DNA of 59,932 bases, from the IMG/VR virus record IMGVR_UViG_3300032322_001991, positions 1 to 59,932 of that record; one strand, written 5' to 3'. The DNA is from a virus. A program made the position numbers and the translations under genes. Shown here piece after piece: positions 6,390 through 15,666 of this stretch. Position 1 is the first letter of the stretch. The number at the start of each line of letters is the position of its first letter. The notes beneath the pieces were generated by a model that saw only the letters and a program-made list of their open reading frames with translations, was not told the DNA's origin and did not search any database.

Positions 6390-8633
6390 ATGGACCAAGA
6401 CAAAGACGATGACGCAGTAGGACGCGAGGCCGCTCGACAGGAGCGGCTGCAGGCGTTCGGCCGCTCGCTTGCGTCCATGCGCGACAAGTGGATCCGCTCC
6501 CGCGCCGCGACCGGTTGGGACAAGAGGATCGTCGAGTCGCTCGACCAGTACCACGGCAAGGACCCGGCGACGCGGATGGCTGCGTCGATGATGGAGTCGG
6601 TCTACCAGGGATACCCGGTCACCGTCCGCGAGGCCCTGCCGACGCGTTCGACGGTGTTCGTCGGTATCACCCGGCAGAAGACCAACAGCGCCGAGGCCCG
6701 GCTGGCTGACATCCTGCTGCCCACCGACGACCGCAACTGGGGCATCAAGCCGTCTCCGGACCCCGACCTGGCCAAGGCGATCACGGACGACGACGAGCTC
6801 GTCGACCCGGCCACGGGCGAGCCGATCTTGTTCGACATCCAGGGCAACGTCGTCGACAACCCTCAAGAAGGCCGCCCGGCGAAGAAGTCGCAGATCGCCC
6901 AGGCCGTTCAACAGGTGGCTAGGCAGGCCGCCGACGCGATGCTGATGGAGATCGACGACCAGCTGGTCGAGTGCGACTACAACGGCGAGATCCGCAAGGT
7001 GATCCACGACGCTGCCGTGATGGGCACGGGCGTGATCAAGGGTCCGATGGTGACCCGAAGGACGCGCAAGGCCTGGCGGCAGAAGAAGGATCCGGTCACT
7101 GGCGAGAAGATGTACGTGATGGAGATCGTGGACGAGCTCCGCCCGGCCTCGTTCCGCGTCGACCCGCGCTTCGTCTGGGAGGACCCGACCTGCGGTGACG
7201 ACGTGAAGAAGGGCCGCGGTGTGTTCGAGCTGGCCGAGATCAACGACAAGCAGGTCCGAGACCTGGCCAAGCAGCCCGGGTACATCAAGGCCCAGCTGCG
7301 AGAGGTCATCGAGCAGGGGCCGATGCGAAGCGCTGCCCTGTACGAGATCCAGCGCACGGAGATCGACAAGAACAACAGCGAGGACGGGAAGAGCTTCCAG
7401 CACTGGATCTACTGGGGCGACCTCGACCGGAAGGACCTGGCCGCGGCTGGGGTCGAGGTGGGCGACGAAGACGACCCGCTCCTGTCGATCAGCGGGTGCG
7501 TGGAGATGATCAACGACGTCGTCGTCCGCGCGTACCTGAACCCCCTCGAAGACGGGTCGATCCCGTACGACTTCTACCCCTGGGAGAAGGTCACCAGCTC
7601 AGCCCGCGGGTACGGCATTCCGTACCTGATGAAGTCCCAGCAGAGCGTGACCAACTCCGCTTGGCGGATGCTGATGGACAACCTGGGCGTCACCTCGGGC
7701 CCTCAGATCGTGGTCAAGCGTGGCGCCGTGACGCCGGCCGACGGTCAGTGGACGCTGACCCCTCGCAAGTTCTGGTACCTGACAGACGACTCGATCGACG
7801 TCAACAAGGTCTTCGCCTCGTTCCAGTTCGAGAACCATCAGGCGCAGCTGGCCGCGGTGATCGAGATGGCCGAGAAGATCGTCGACCAGGAGACGGCCAC
7901 GCCGATGATGGCCCAGGGCCAGCAGGGCTCCGCTCCGGAGACGGTTGGCGGGATGCAGCTGCTGATGAACGGCGCCAACGTGGTCCTGCGCCGGCTGGTC
8001 AAGCAGTTCGACGACTACGTCACGAAGCCCCACATCCGTCGCTACTACGACTACAACATGGCGTACAGCGAGAAGGACGAGATCAAGGGCGACTTCCAGA
8101 TCGACGCACGTGGATCGAGCGCATTGATCATCCGTGACATCCAGAACCAGGCCTTCACGAATCTGTTGGCGATTGGTGGCAATCCTGCATATGCGGAGAT
8201 GATTGACAGGAAGAAGTTGTTCGAGAAGGCGCTTCGTGCTCAGCAGATCGACCCTCGGGACGTGATGCTGACCGACGAGCAGATCGAAGAGAACCGCAAG
8301 GCCAACCCGCCTCAGCCGGATCCGAGGATCGCAGCGGCCCAGATCAACGCCGAGGCCAGGATGATGGAGGCCCAGGCGGTGGCCGCCGGCCGCGCTGCCG
8401 AGACCGAGGCCCGCACCGAGAGCGAGGTCGAGAACCGGCGCCTGCGGATGCTGGAGCTGCAGCTCAAGCACGACCTGGCGGTGATGCAGATGGCCACTCA
8501 GCAGCAGATCACCGTGCAGCAGGTCAAAGCCCAGCTGGCCCAGACGGCGCTGCACGACAGGACCAAGAAAGAACTCGCGGCGAGCGAGATGATCTTCAAA
8601 GAGAAGGACAGCCCTGACGGGCAGGGAATCTGA
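6390..8633 (+). CDS. portal protein
   Basis: The 747-residue portal forms the dodecameric ring through which DNA is packaged and to which the tail attaches. It has the podovirus (P22-like) pattern: an acidic helical N-terminus, a central alpha/beta wing and stem with FYPWEKVTSSARGYGIPYLM, and a long C-terminal helical barrel rich in Ala, Gln and Glu (about residues 620-735). It directly follows the terminase and precedes the scaffold and capsid genes. Bases 6300-6389 before it hold no gene. Confidence 0.85.
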   Translation: MDQDKDDDAVGREAARQERLQAFGRSLASMRDKWIRSRAATGWDKRIVESLDQYHGKDPATRMAASMMESVYQGYPVTVREALPTRSTVFVGITRQKTNSAEARLADILLPTDDRNWGIKPSPDPDLAKAITDDDELVDPATGEPILFDIQGNVVDNPQEGRPAKKSQIAQAVQQVARQAADAMLMEIDDQLVECDYNGEIRKVIHDAAVMGTGVIKGPMVTRRTRKAWRQKKDPVTGEKMYVMEIVDELRPASFRVDPRFVWEDPTCGDDVKKGRGVFELAEINDKQVRDLAKQPGYIKAQLREVIEQGPMRSAALYEIQRTEIDKNNSEDGKSFQHWIYWGDLDRKDLAAAGVEVGDEDDPLLSISGCVEMINDVVVRAYLNPLEDGSIPYDFYPWEKVTSSARGYGIPYLMKSQQSVTNSAWRMLMDNLGVTSGPQIVVKRGAVTPADGQWTLTPRKFWYLTDDSIDVNKVFASFQFENHQAQLAAVIEMAEKIVDQETATPMMAQGQQGSAPETVGGMQLLMNGANVVLRRLVKQFDDYVTKPHIRRYYDYNMAYSEKDEIKGDFQIDARGSSALIIRDIQNQAFTNLLAIGGNPAYAEMIDRKKLFEKALRAQQIDPRDVMLTDEQIEENRKANPPQPDPRIAAAQINAEARMMEAQAVAAGRAAETEARTESEVENRRLRMLELQLKHDLAVMQMATQQQITVQQVKAQLAQTALHDRTKKELAASEMIFKEKDSPDGQGI

Positions 8634-8635
8634 CT

Positions 8636-8881
8636 ATGAGCACTCCCAACAGCAACACCCCCCTGTTCCCCACTTGCGCCCAGGCGCTGACGGTCGCGGA
8701 CGTGGACCTGCCCCCGGGTTCGATCTACGTCGGCACGGGCGGCGCGGTGTCGGTGATGCCCGCCGACGGCCCGGGCCCGGTGACGTTCGTCGGGATGAAC
8801 GCCGGCCAGGTCGTCCCCGTGCTGGTCAAGGGCCTGCGCGCGTCCGGCACGACCGCCCAGAACCTGGTCTTCGTTCGCTGA
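8636..8881 (+). CDS. small beta-rich virion protein
   Basis: Encodes 81 residues that alternate Gly/Val/Thr in short strands, with GSIYVGTGGAVSVM and TFVGMNAGQVVPVLVKGLRASGTTA segments. This pattern is common in short proteins encoded beside portal or capsid genes in many phages, probably as a spike, decoration or stabilising subunit. No membrane segment or signal is present. It fits tightly between portal and the next gene. The structural role is inferred from position and composition. Confidence 0.65.
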   Translation: MSTPNSNTPLFPTCAQALTVADVDLPPGSIYVGTGGAVSVMPADGPGPVTFVGMNAGQVVPVLVKGLRASGTTAQNLVFVR

Positions 8882-8882
8882 C

Positions 8883-10628
8883 ATGACGACCGCGCTCGGG
8901 CTCGGACTGGGGATGCCTTTCCGGCGTGGGGGCTTCACCCCGGCGTCTTTGTTTGTTAACGGCGAAGAAGGCGTCTGGTACGACCCGAGCGATTACGGCG
9001 TTGGAGGCACCCTCTTCACTGACGCCGCCGGCACGACGCCCGTCACCGCGGTCGAGCAGCCTGTGCGGTTGATGCTGGATAAGTCGAAGGGGCTGGTGCT
9101 GGGGCCGGAGTTGCTTGGATCTGGCGTGGTCGGACTTGTTGGCACCGCGACCGCGGCGACGTACAGCACGACCACAGGCGTCGGGTCTGCTACGCGGGTC
9201 GATGTAAACAACCAATCTTTTGTGCAGTGGACGCTGCCCAACAGTGTCGAAGGTTATCGCGTCAACATTTCTTGTGCTTCAGGAACACTCTGGATTCGTT
9301 CTGGCGGTTCCGGCGGAAATATCGCTTTCACGGTGAACGCCGGAGACACTGTAAACGGCTACGTCACACCGACATCAAATCTGATTACTGTTACGGCAGT
9401 ATCTGGAACTGCCACCTTTACTGTCAATTCCTTCAAACTCCTCCCCGGCAACCACGCCACCGCCCCCAACGACAGCGCGAGGCCGGTGCTGCGGGCGAGG
9501 TATAACCTGCTGGAGCGGACGGAGGAGTTCGAAAATGCCTATTGGGCGAAAAACGCGCTTAATGCTTTTGGATCAGGATCAGTGGCAAACACCAACGCCA
9601 CAACCGATCCACGTGGAAACAATACGGCGGACTACCTTCAGGAAAACTCTGCAAACAACGTCCATTTCGTCGGAAAAAATATTGCGATTACTGCAGTAGA
9701 TCATAAATTTTCAATATACGCAAAAGCTGCTGAACGGTCTTTTATCGCTTTAGTTGGTGAATCCAACGGCTCAAAAGCGGCTCGGTTCAATTTATCAAAC
9801 GGCACGATAGTTAGCACTGGAGCTTTAGCGACTTCTGCAATCGAAAATGCTGGAAATGGTTGGTATCAATGCTCAATTACTTTCACCGGAAGCGGAGTAG
9901 CGGCAGACACCTACGTCGCTACGCTTGAGACAGGTGGAGGCAGTCTCGTTTACACCGGCAACGGCACCTCTGGCGTGTATTACTGGGGCGCCGACCTCCG
10001 AGTCACCAACGACGCCCTGAACATGCCCGCCTATCAGCGCGTAGCCGCCGCGACGGATTACGATACGAATGGGTTCTTGCCGTATCTTGCATTCGACGGC
10101 AACGATGACGCGATGTCCACCTCGGCGATTGATTTCTCCGGCACCGACAAGATGACGGTGGTGTCTGGCGACAGAAAACTTGCGGATGGCGCATTTGGTG
10201 TGGTTGTTGAACTTACAGCAGATGCAGACGCAAACGCCGGATCATTTTTGTACGGAGAAGATTCTTCGGCTGGGAACGGGGTGCAAGTAGGCGCCATTGG
10301 CGCTCGCGTATACGGCGTTATCACTGGTTCAGCAGCGCCGGTGACATGGATAAACAGCATTGTTTTTGACCGGGCGCTATCAAACCAATCTGAAATAGCG
10401 TGGAGGCGCAACGCAACTAGTGTCAGCACCGCCGGTCTATCTGTTCAAGGCGGCGGCACAAGCGGGAATTTTGCAAATTCTGCGCTCAACATCGGCGCAA
10501 GAAACAACGGCGCGAGCTTGCGGGCCAACATCCGGCTTTATGGCTTGATCGTCCGCGGAGCCGCATCCAGCGCCGCCGAAATCGCCGCGACGGAAGCGTG
10601 GGTCAATGCAAGGACAGGGGCTTACTGA
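8883..10628 (+). CDS. tail or surface protein with lectin-like C-terminal half
   Basis: Encodes 581 residues. The start has the GVWYDPSD...LFTDAAGTTPVTAVEQPV...LMLDKSKG pattern seen in phage tail and host-contact proteins. The rest is beta-rich with many Gly, Asn, Thr and Ser residues, like concanavalin-type or jelly-roll carbohydrate-binding domains. From about 9240 to 10500 the DNA is clearly richer in A/T than its neighbours and uses codons such as TTT, AAA and ATA, which suggests a swapped receptor-binding module. Its stop overlaps the next start (TGATGA). Confidence 0.7.
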   Translation: MTTALGLGLGMPFRRGGFTPASLFVNGEEGVWYDPSDYGVGGTLFTDAAGTTPVTAVEQPVRLMLDKSKGLVLGPELLGSGVVGLVGTATAATYSTTTGVGSATRVDVNNQSFVQWTLPNSVEGYRVNISCASGTLWIRSGGSGGNIAFTVNAGDTVNGYVTPTSNLITVTAVSGTATFTVNSFKLLPGNHATAPNDSARPVLRARYNLLERTEEFENAYWAKNALNAFGSGSVANTNATTDPRGNNTADYLQENSANNVHFVGKNIAITAVDHKFSIYAKAAERSFIALVGESNGSKAARFNLSNGTIVSTGALATSAIENAGNGWYQCSITFTGSGVAADTYVATLETGGGSLVYTGNGTSGVYYWGADLRVTNDALNMPAYQRVAAATDYDTNGFLPYLAFDGNDDAMSTSAIDFSGTDKMTVVSGDRKLADGAFGVVVELTADADANAGSFLYGEDSSAGNGVQVGAIGARVYGVITGSAAPVTWINSIVFDRALSNQSEIAWRRNATSVSTAGLSVQGGGTSGNFANSALNIGARNNGASLRANIRLYGLIVRGAASSAAEIAATEAWVNARTGAY

Positions 10629-11086
10629 TGACCAAATTCAGAACCCTCATCGTCCCCGCAGCCGACGCCCCCGAGGCCCGCAGGATCGCGCAAGGCATCG
10701 ACCCGCTGAACTACAGTTATATGTGGCGCACGCCCCTCAGCGTGACCGGCGACGAGCCCGCGACGCACTACATCTCGACCGGCTACGTGTCCGATGCCTT
10801 CGCCGTCATGGCCCCGTGCACCGAATGGCAGTGGCAGCAAGACGCGGCCGACCCGCAAGCCCCAGGCCAGTGGGTGCAGACCGCGTACTACCCCGGCCGC
10901 CCTGACATCGTCGTGGAGCGCTGCGCCGAGGTTGACGTGGAGGTCACCGAGCAGGAAGTCGCGGACCTGTTCTCCCGTGCCGACTCTTCCGAGCAGGAGC
11001 CCTTCGTGGCGATGAGCCGCCTCGGCGTGCAGATGGTGAGGACGCCGATGGATGCCGCGGTCCAAACCGACCCGGGACTCGATTGA
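10628..11086 (+). CDS. hypothetical protein paired with the tail protein
   Basis: Encodes 152 residues, with its start fused to the previous stop (TGATGA). The N-terminus is alpha/beta with a FRTLIVPAADAPEARRIA stretch, then THYISTGYV and an acidic C-terminal helix. This kind of small protein often follows tail-fibre genes and may assist assembly, but no chaperone motif is visible. Base use returns to the high-GC style of the genome, unlike the gene before it. Confidence 0.6.
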   Translation: MTKFRTLIVPAADAPEARRIAQGIDPLNYSYMWRTPLSVTGDEPATHYISTGYVSDAFAVMAPCTEWQWQQDAADPQAPGQWVQTAYYPGRPDIVVERCAEVDVEVTEQEVADLFSRADSSEQEPFVAMSRLGVQMVRTPMDAAVQTDPGLD

Positions 11087-11093
11087 GCTTGAT

Positions 11094-11122
11094 TTGCGAG
11101 GACAGTCTGGCTCACATATCAT
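11094..11122 (+). promoter_or_regulatory. rightward sigma70-like promoter before scaffold and capsid genes
   Basis: TTGCGA (11094-11099) and TATCAT (11117-11122) are separated by 17 bases. The spacer contains CAGTCTGGCT, shared with the leftward promoter at 1244-1272. It would give a leader of about 45 bases for the gene at 11173 and extra transcription of scaffold and capsid. Together these suggest that one regulator acts on several phage promoters. Confidence 0.5.
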
Positions 11123-11172
11123 GGCTTCAGTCTCGATAGCACATCACTATTGCATCGAGAACCACTCCACCA

Positions 11173-11397
11173 GTGAACGATTTTTCGAACCTCGACTGGG
11201 CGCATGTCCAGAAGTGGGCCAATGAAGAGATCGGTCGTTTGCGGCAACGCAACGATTCGATGGAGTTGGACCGCGATCAGACGTGCGCCCTGAGAGGCGA
11301 GATACGTGCGCTGAAGAGGCTTCTCGCGTTACCTGAAGAGGTGGCCCGGAAGTCGCGAATGGGGCCCTCGGGCAATCCGACGGCTACCGATCTTTGA
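11173..11397 (+). CDS. small helical protein upstream of scaffold
   Basis: Encodes 74 residues from a GTG start. It is mostly helical, with an arginine-rich heptad-like stretch from residue 15 to 55 and a single Cys. It may be a coiled-coil protein. It is the first gene after the promoter candidate at 11094-11122. Function is unknown. Confidence 0.6.
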   Translation: MNDFSNLDWAHVQKWANEEIGRLRQRNDSMELDRDQTCALRGEIRALKRLLALPEEVARKSRMGPSGNPTATDL

Positions 11398-11411
11398 CGC
11401 AAGGGTAGGAA

Positions 11412-12275
11412 ATGGCAGACCAGGAATTGGCTCAAGCGGCAGCCGAGTGGGAATCGGTACAGCGAGAGCGTGAGGGCAGCGAGAATCCGCCGGAGACCCC
11501 GCCGGAGAAATTGCCCGAAGCGCCCGCAGTCGAAGCTCAAGTCGAGCAGCAGCCCGAGCAGAAACCGGTCGATCCATACGAGGGGTTGCACCAGGACGTC
11601 CGCGCCAGACTGGAGCGGTTCGACCAGATGGCAGCCTCTCAGCAGCAGCTGATCAACGAGCTCAAGGAAGCAAAGGGGCGCATCGGCGCACTGCAGTCCG
11701 AGTTTGCGAAAGCCCGCCAGGCGCAGCCTGCCGAGCAGCCGACTCAGAGGCAGATCGCAGCGGCCCAGGCTGACCCTGAGAAGTGGGCAGCTCTGAAGCA
11801 GGACTTCCCCGAGTGGGGCGAGGGCATTCAGTCCTATGTCGAGTCCAGGCTGGGCCAGCTCAGCGGCAGCGGTTTGTCGCAGGAGCAGGTCGAGCAACTG
11901 GTCTCGCAGAGAACGGGAGAGGCCGCAGCTCTGCTGGAGAAGCAGTACAACGAGGCCCTGGTCTCGGTGAAGCACAAGAGCTGGAGGCAGGACGTGAACA
12001 CGCCGGAGTTCTCGGCGTGGTTTGCGAACCAGCCAGCAGACGTGCAAGCACTGGCAGGGAGCCGAAACGGTCTCGACGCGATCGAGATGCTGGATCGGTT
12101 CCACGCGGACAAGGGCAAGCCGGTGGCAGACGTCAAGGCCGAGAGGCAGCAGAAGCTGCAGGCCGCCGTCACCACCAAGCCGGGGCCGGCGAAGGTCACG
12201 AAGACATTCGAAGACATGTCGCCGGCCGAACAGTGGGAATACATGGCCCGTGAGCGCGAGAAAGCACCGGGCTAA
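11412..12275 (+). CDS. putative capsid scaffolding protein
   Basis: Encodes 287 residues. It is very rich in Glu, Gln and Ala, with a Pro/Glu-rich low-complexity region at about residues 24-60, long coiled-coil segments, and a basic helical C-terminus around FEDMSPAEQWEYMARERE. These are typical properties of podovirus scaffolds, which bind capsid protein through the C-terminus and leave before maturation. It lies directly upstream of the major capsid gene. Sequence identity to a family is not claimed; the call rests on composition and position. Confidence 0.75.
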   Translation: MADQELAQAAAEWESVQREREGSENPPETPPEKLPEAPAVEAQVEQQPEQKPVDPYEGLHQDVRARLERFDQMAASQQQLINELKEAKGRIGALQSEFAKARQAQPAEQPTQRQIAAAQADPEKWAALKQDFPEWGEGIQSYVESRLGQLSGSGLSQEQVEQLVSQRTGEAAALLEKQYNEALVSVKHKSWRQDVNTPEFSAWFANQPADVQALAGSRNGLDAIEMLDRFHADKGKPVADVKAERQQKLQAAVTTKPGPAKVTKTFEDMSPAEQWEYMAREREKAPG

Positions 12276-12292
12276 ACAAGAGGTACCAAGAC

Positions 12293-13351
12293 ATGGCAAT
12301 TCAAGGCTACAGCACCGTCGCATCGCGGAACCTGATCCGCGCTGCCCAGGACATGCTGGCTCACGCTCAGCCGATCACCGTTCTCGGTGACTTCGGCACC
12401 CAGCGCCAGATGCCGCAGAACGCGACCGACACGCTGGTCTTCCGTCGCACGCTGCCGTTCGCGGCCAGCACGACCGGCACGACCATCGAGAACTCGCAGC
12501 GGTACATCGGCACCCCCGTCGTCGCCCCGAACAACTTCGTTCTGGGTGAGGGCGCGACGCCGAACGCGAACACGTTGGCGTTCCAGGACGTCACCGTCCA
12601 GCTGCAGCAGTACGGTCTGCTGTTCAAGTTCTCGTCCAAGGTCGAGCTGCTCTACGAGGATGACATCCCCGGCGAGATGGTCAAGATCACGGGCGAAACG
12701 ATGGCCGAGGTGCTGGAGCTGGTCCGCTACGGCGTGCTGAAGGCCGGCTCGACGATCGTCTACGCGAACGGCTCCAGCCGGTCGGCGGTCAACACCCCGA
12801 TCAGCCTGAACGCCCTCCGTCGCGCGGCCCGTACGCTGGAGAGCAACCGCGCCAAGCGCGTGACCTCCCGCCTGGCCCCGGGCGTGAACTTCGGCACCCG
12901 TGCGGTCCAGCCGGCGTTCATCGTGTTCGTCCACACGGACGCGGTGGCCGACATCCGCAACTTGCCGGGCTTCACCCGCGTGGAAGAGTACGGCTCGTTC
13001 AAGCCGATCCACGAGATGGAGATCGGCGCCTGCGAAGACTTCCGCTTCTTGAAGTCGCCCCTGCTGTCGGCCTTCCTGGCTGCCGGCTCGTCGACCCTCA
13101 ACGGCTGCCTGTCGCTGGGCGCCGCGAACGTGGACGTGTACCCGTTCCTGGTGATCGGCGAGGACTGCTGGGGCCAGGTCGCGCTGAAGGGCATGAACGC
13201 GATCACGCCTCGTGTCCTGAAGTCGGGCGACATCAACCACGCCAACCCGCTGGGCCAGTTCGGCTACGTGGGCGCGAGCACCTGGTTCGCCGCCGTCCGC
13301 CTCAACGAGGCCTGGATGGCGCGTATCGAGTGCGGCGTGACGGCGCTCTGA
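12293..13351 (+). CDS. major capsid protein, N4-gp56-like family
   Basis: The 352-residue shell subunit has a HK97-type fold by family. The N-terminus SRNLIRAAQDMLAHAQPI is followed by a domain with FSSKVELLYEDD and MAEVLELVRYGVLKAG. FIVFVHTDAVADIRNLPGF then leads into EEYGSF...IHEMEIG...FRFLKSP. This order of motifs is the signature of the N4-gp56 capsid family. A strong hairpin follows the stop, as expected for a highly expressed gene. Confidence 0.85.
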   Translation: MAIQGYSTVASRNLIRAAQDMLAHAQPITVLGDFGTQRQMPQNATDTLVFRRTLPFAASTTGTTIENSQRYIGTPVVAPNNFVLGEGATPNANTLAFQDVTVQLQQYGLLFKFSSKVELLYEDDIPGEMVKITGETMAEVLELVRYGVLKAGSTIVYANGSSRSAVNTPISLNALRRAARTLESNRAKRVTSRLAPGVNFGTRAVQPAFIVFVHTDAVADIRNLPGFTRVEEYGSFKPIHEMEIGACEDFRFLKSPLLSAFLAAGSSTLNGCLSLGAANVDVYPFLVIGEDCWGQVALKGMNAITPRVLKSGDINHANPLGQFGYVGASTWFAAVRLNEAWMARIECGVTAL

Positions 13352-13362
13352 TGGCTGAAATG

Positions 13363-13390
13363 ACCGCCCGGGATGACCGGGCGGTCTTCT
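13363..13390 (+). terminator. hairpin attenuator after capsid gene
   Basis: ACCGCCCGG at 13363-13371 pairs perfectly with CCGGGCGGT at 13377-13385 across the loop GATGA, followed by CTTCT. The nine-pair GC-rich stem with a short pyrimidine tail lies 12 bases after the capsid stop. It could act as a partial terminator or a 3' end stabiliser that sets capsid above downstream genes. Confidence 0.7.
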
Positions 13391-13410
13391 GAACGAAAGG
13401 AAGCATCCTC

Positions 13411-13890
13411 ATGGCAGGAGCTCAGTTCTACAAGCTGGTGAACGACGATCGGTTTGGCACTGTCCAGGCCGACACGTTCCTCGGCCCGCTGCAGGCACCC
13501 GGTACCCAGAACACCCTGACCCTTCAAGCCTACCAAGCGATCGTCACGGTCGCCAACGGGGCAACGACGGGCAAGGAAGCTGCGATCGGAATGCCGGCCA
13601 ACTTCATCCCGATGTGCGTCGCCGTCCACGTCCTCGTGGCAGCGACCAACGCGGTCAACCTGGTCGACATCGGTGACGATGCCGACACCGATTCCTACAC
13701 CGACGGCATCGCTGTCGCAGTGAATTCGACCGGATTCAAGGGCGTCTTCGGATGCAACGGGGTCCGCGGAATCACTGGCCTGACTGGCGCCACGACGACC
13801 CCTGACGAGGTCGAAGTCGTGGTCTCGGCAGACCCGGGCGCAACCGGCGTGACGGTCCGACTGACTTTCATGGGCATCGTCGCTGCCTGA
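13411..13890 (+). CDS. capsid decoration or minor head protein
   Basis: Encodes 159 residues, beta-rich with many Thr, Val, Ala and Gly residues and no Trp. It has GIAVAVNSTGFKGVFGCNGVRG and a strand-rich C-terminus. The size, fold type and place just after the major capsid gene suggest a head decoration protein. It has a GAACGAAAGGA ribosome site. No family motif is certain. Confidence 0.6.
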   Translation: MAGAQFYKLVNDDRFGTVQADTFLGPLQAPGTQNTLTLQAYQAIVTVANGATTGKEAAIGMPANFIPMCVAVHVLVAATNAVNLVDIGDDADTDSYTDGIAVAVNSTGFKGVFGCNGVRGITGLTGATTTPDEVEVVVSADPGATGVTVRLTFMGIVAA

Positions 13891-13915
13891 TCAAGACACG
13901 AAAGGAACACATCTC

Positions 13916-14425
13916 ATGTCCTACAACCTCGAACAAGGCTCGGGCTACACCGCCCAGTTCGGCAACGCCGTGTACGCCAACAGCGCGGGCGCGAACACGA
14001 ACATCAGCACGACCAACGCCACGACCTACACGATCGGCGGCGTGCAGTACAACGTGGCCACGATCAGCGCGGCCGCCGCCCCGACGACCGACATCCGCAC
14101 GGGCGTCGCTCCCCCGGCCCTGCTGGGCGGCCAGGCGTGCGTGGTCCTGATCGGCCTGAACGCCTCGGGCGCGCTGCGGTTCGTGCAAGGCCCGATCGTT
14201 CCCTTCCCGACCGGCACCGGCATCGGCGAGGCTTCGCTGCCGTTCGCTCCCGTCCCGGCCAACTTCTGCCCGATCGCGTACCAGGTCATCAAGAACAAGA
14301 ACACGGCCGGCACCGCCGCCTGGACCTTCGGCACGAGCAACTTCAACGCGGCCAACATCTCGACCGAGACCGCGGTGCAACTGCACACGCTGCCGAACGT
14401 CGTCGTGACCAACGCCGCGGTCTGA
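13916..14425 (+). CDS. virion-associated beta-rich protein
   Basis: Encodes 169 residues with high Ala, Thr, Asn and Gly and almost no charge, as in capsid fibres or decoration proteins. A segment YQVIKNKNTAGTAAWTFGTSNF lies near residues 122-143. It is followed by a terminator with a T run, so it closes the head-protein group that began with the capsid gene. Confidence 0.6.
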   Translation: MSYNLEQGSGYTAQFGNAVYANSAGANTNISTTNATTYTIGGVQYNVATISAAAAPTTDIRTGVAPPALLGGQACVVLIGLNASGALRFVQGPIVPFPTGTGIGEASLPFAPVPANFCPIAYQVIKNKNTAGTAAWTFGTSNFNAANISTETAVQLHTLPNVVVTNAAV

Positions 14426-14440
14426 CGACTCTCTCGTCAT

Positions 14441-14482
14441 AAGGGCCTGAGCCATCGCTAAGGCGGCGGCCGGGCCCTTTTT
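14441..14482 (+). terminator. intrinsic terminator after head genes
   Basis: AAGGGCC (14441-14447) pairs with GGCCCTT (14473-14479). The loop contains a further GCC/GGC pair. The stem runs into TTTTT at 14478-14482. This is a good Rho-independent terminator between the head and tail-adaptor genes and probably a partial one, since the operon continues. Confidence 0.75.
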
Positions 14483-14509
14483 CACATCACCACCAGAGGA
14501 ACCACCATC

Positions 14510-14953
14510 ATGGCACGCAAATCCGAACACATCGCAAGCCTTCTCGACGCGGGGGTCGACGTCATCGACGACCAGCCCGAGATCCAGGTCGTGTCCGAGA
14601 CCGACCTGGGCAAGCTCGCGGCCGACGAGTCGTTCATGAACGAGATCGTCACGATCGTCGTGCACCCGACGACCGACCCGAACGCGGCACCGTACTGCGT
14701 CCTGAACGTCAACGGCGAGCGCGCGGTCGTGTTCCGCAACGCGCCCGTCAAGCTGAAGCGCAAGTTCGTGGAGGTCCTCTCGCGGATGAAGGAGACCCGC
14801 TGGCTGCAGAGCGTCCCCGAGGGCTACGTCGGCCAGGTCGACATGGGCAGCCTGCGCGGCCACACGGGCCTCGTGTACCCGTTCTCCGTGACCGAGGACA
14901 AGAACCCGAAGGGCAGCGCCTGGCTGGCCAACATCCTGGCGGAGCCTGCCTGA
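14510..14953 (+). CDS. hypothetical structural-module protein
   Basis: Encodes 147 residues, alpha/beta, with an acidic first half and a basic centre (LKRKFVEVLSRMKETRW, about 86-102). No signal or membrane segment is visible. It sits between head genes and the head-tail adaptor, and may be a small virion or assembly factor. No family is recognised. Confidence 0.55.
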   Translation: MARKSEHIASLLDAGVDVIDDQPEIQVVSETDLGKLAADESFMNEIVTIVVHPTTDPNAAPYCVLNVNGERAVVFRNAPVKLKRKFVEVLSRMKETRWLQSVPEGYVGQVDMGSLRGHTGLVYPFSVTEDKNPKGSAWLANILAEPA

Positions 14954-14954
14954 C

Positions 14955-15665
14955 ATGGCCACCTTCCTGCAGCTCGTCAATCTGGCTCGTACCGAGGCGG
15001 GTGTCGCAGGCGGTGACCTGGTCACGCTCCAGTCCGGGCTGAGCACGGAATCGTCCCGGTTCAAGACTTGGGTCGCGAACGCCTGGAACGACATCCAGAC
15101 CAGCCAGCCCGACTGGCAGTTCATGCGCTTCAGCGGGGAGTTCAACACCTCCCCGAACCAGGCCATGTACACGCCCCAGCAGGCCAAGGCCACGAACGAC
15201 GGGACGGCCTCCGGGACGCCCATCCTGGGCGCCTGGAAGAGGGACAGCTTCCGGGTCTCGACCGCTGGCAACAACTACGCGGACGAGATGCTGTGCGGGT
15301 ACATGCCCTGGTGGCAGTACAGAAATCTGTACCAGTACGGGACCATGCGCGCACAGCGCAGCCGGCCTGTCGTGTTCAGCATCGACCCGCAGAAGAACCT
15401 CTACTTCGGGATCATCCCCGACGGCGCGTACACGATTGGGTACGAGTTCTACCGCACCCCCGTGGCGCTGAGCGCCGACGCTGACGCACCGGTCATGCCG
15501 GACAGGTTCCACAACCTGATCGCGTACAAGGCCCTGCGCGCGTACGGCATCTTCATGTCCGCGCCCGAGGTCATCGGCCGCGCAGACGACAGGATCTCGC
15601 AGCTTGAGCCTGCGCTCTTGATCGACCAGCTCCTGCCCGTGGAGAGCGGACCCCCGCTGGCCTGA
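14955..15665 (+). CDS. head-tail adaptor protein, P22 gp4-like
   Basis: Encodes 236 residues. The start MATFLQLVNLARTEAG, then WVANAWNDIQTSQPDWQFM, WWQYRNLYQYG and a C-terminal helix with HNLIAYKALRAYG are the pattern of podovirus adaptor proteins. These form a ring below the portal and connect to the nozzle. Its position just before the large nozzle-like protein supports this. Confidence 0.75.
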   Translation: MATFLQLVNLARTEAGVAGGDLVTLQSGLSTESSRFKTWVANAWNDIQTSQPDWQFMRFSGEFNTSPNQAMYTPQQAKATNDGTASGTPILGAWKRDSFRVSTAGNNYADEMLCGYMPWWQYRNLYQYGTMRAQRSRPVVFSIDPQKNLYFGIIPDGAYTIGYEFYRTPVALSADADAPVMPDRFHNLIAYKALRAYGIFMSAPEVIGRADDRISQLEPALLIDQLLPVESGPPLA

Positions 15666-15666
15666 T

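Noticed and set aside
6066-7403. 445-codon minus-strand frame opposite the portal gene
   Set aside because: His/Leu/Arg-rich shadow with no recognisable domain; the portal gene on the other strand is well supported.
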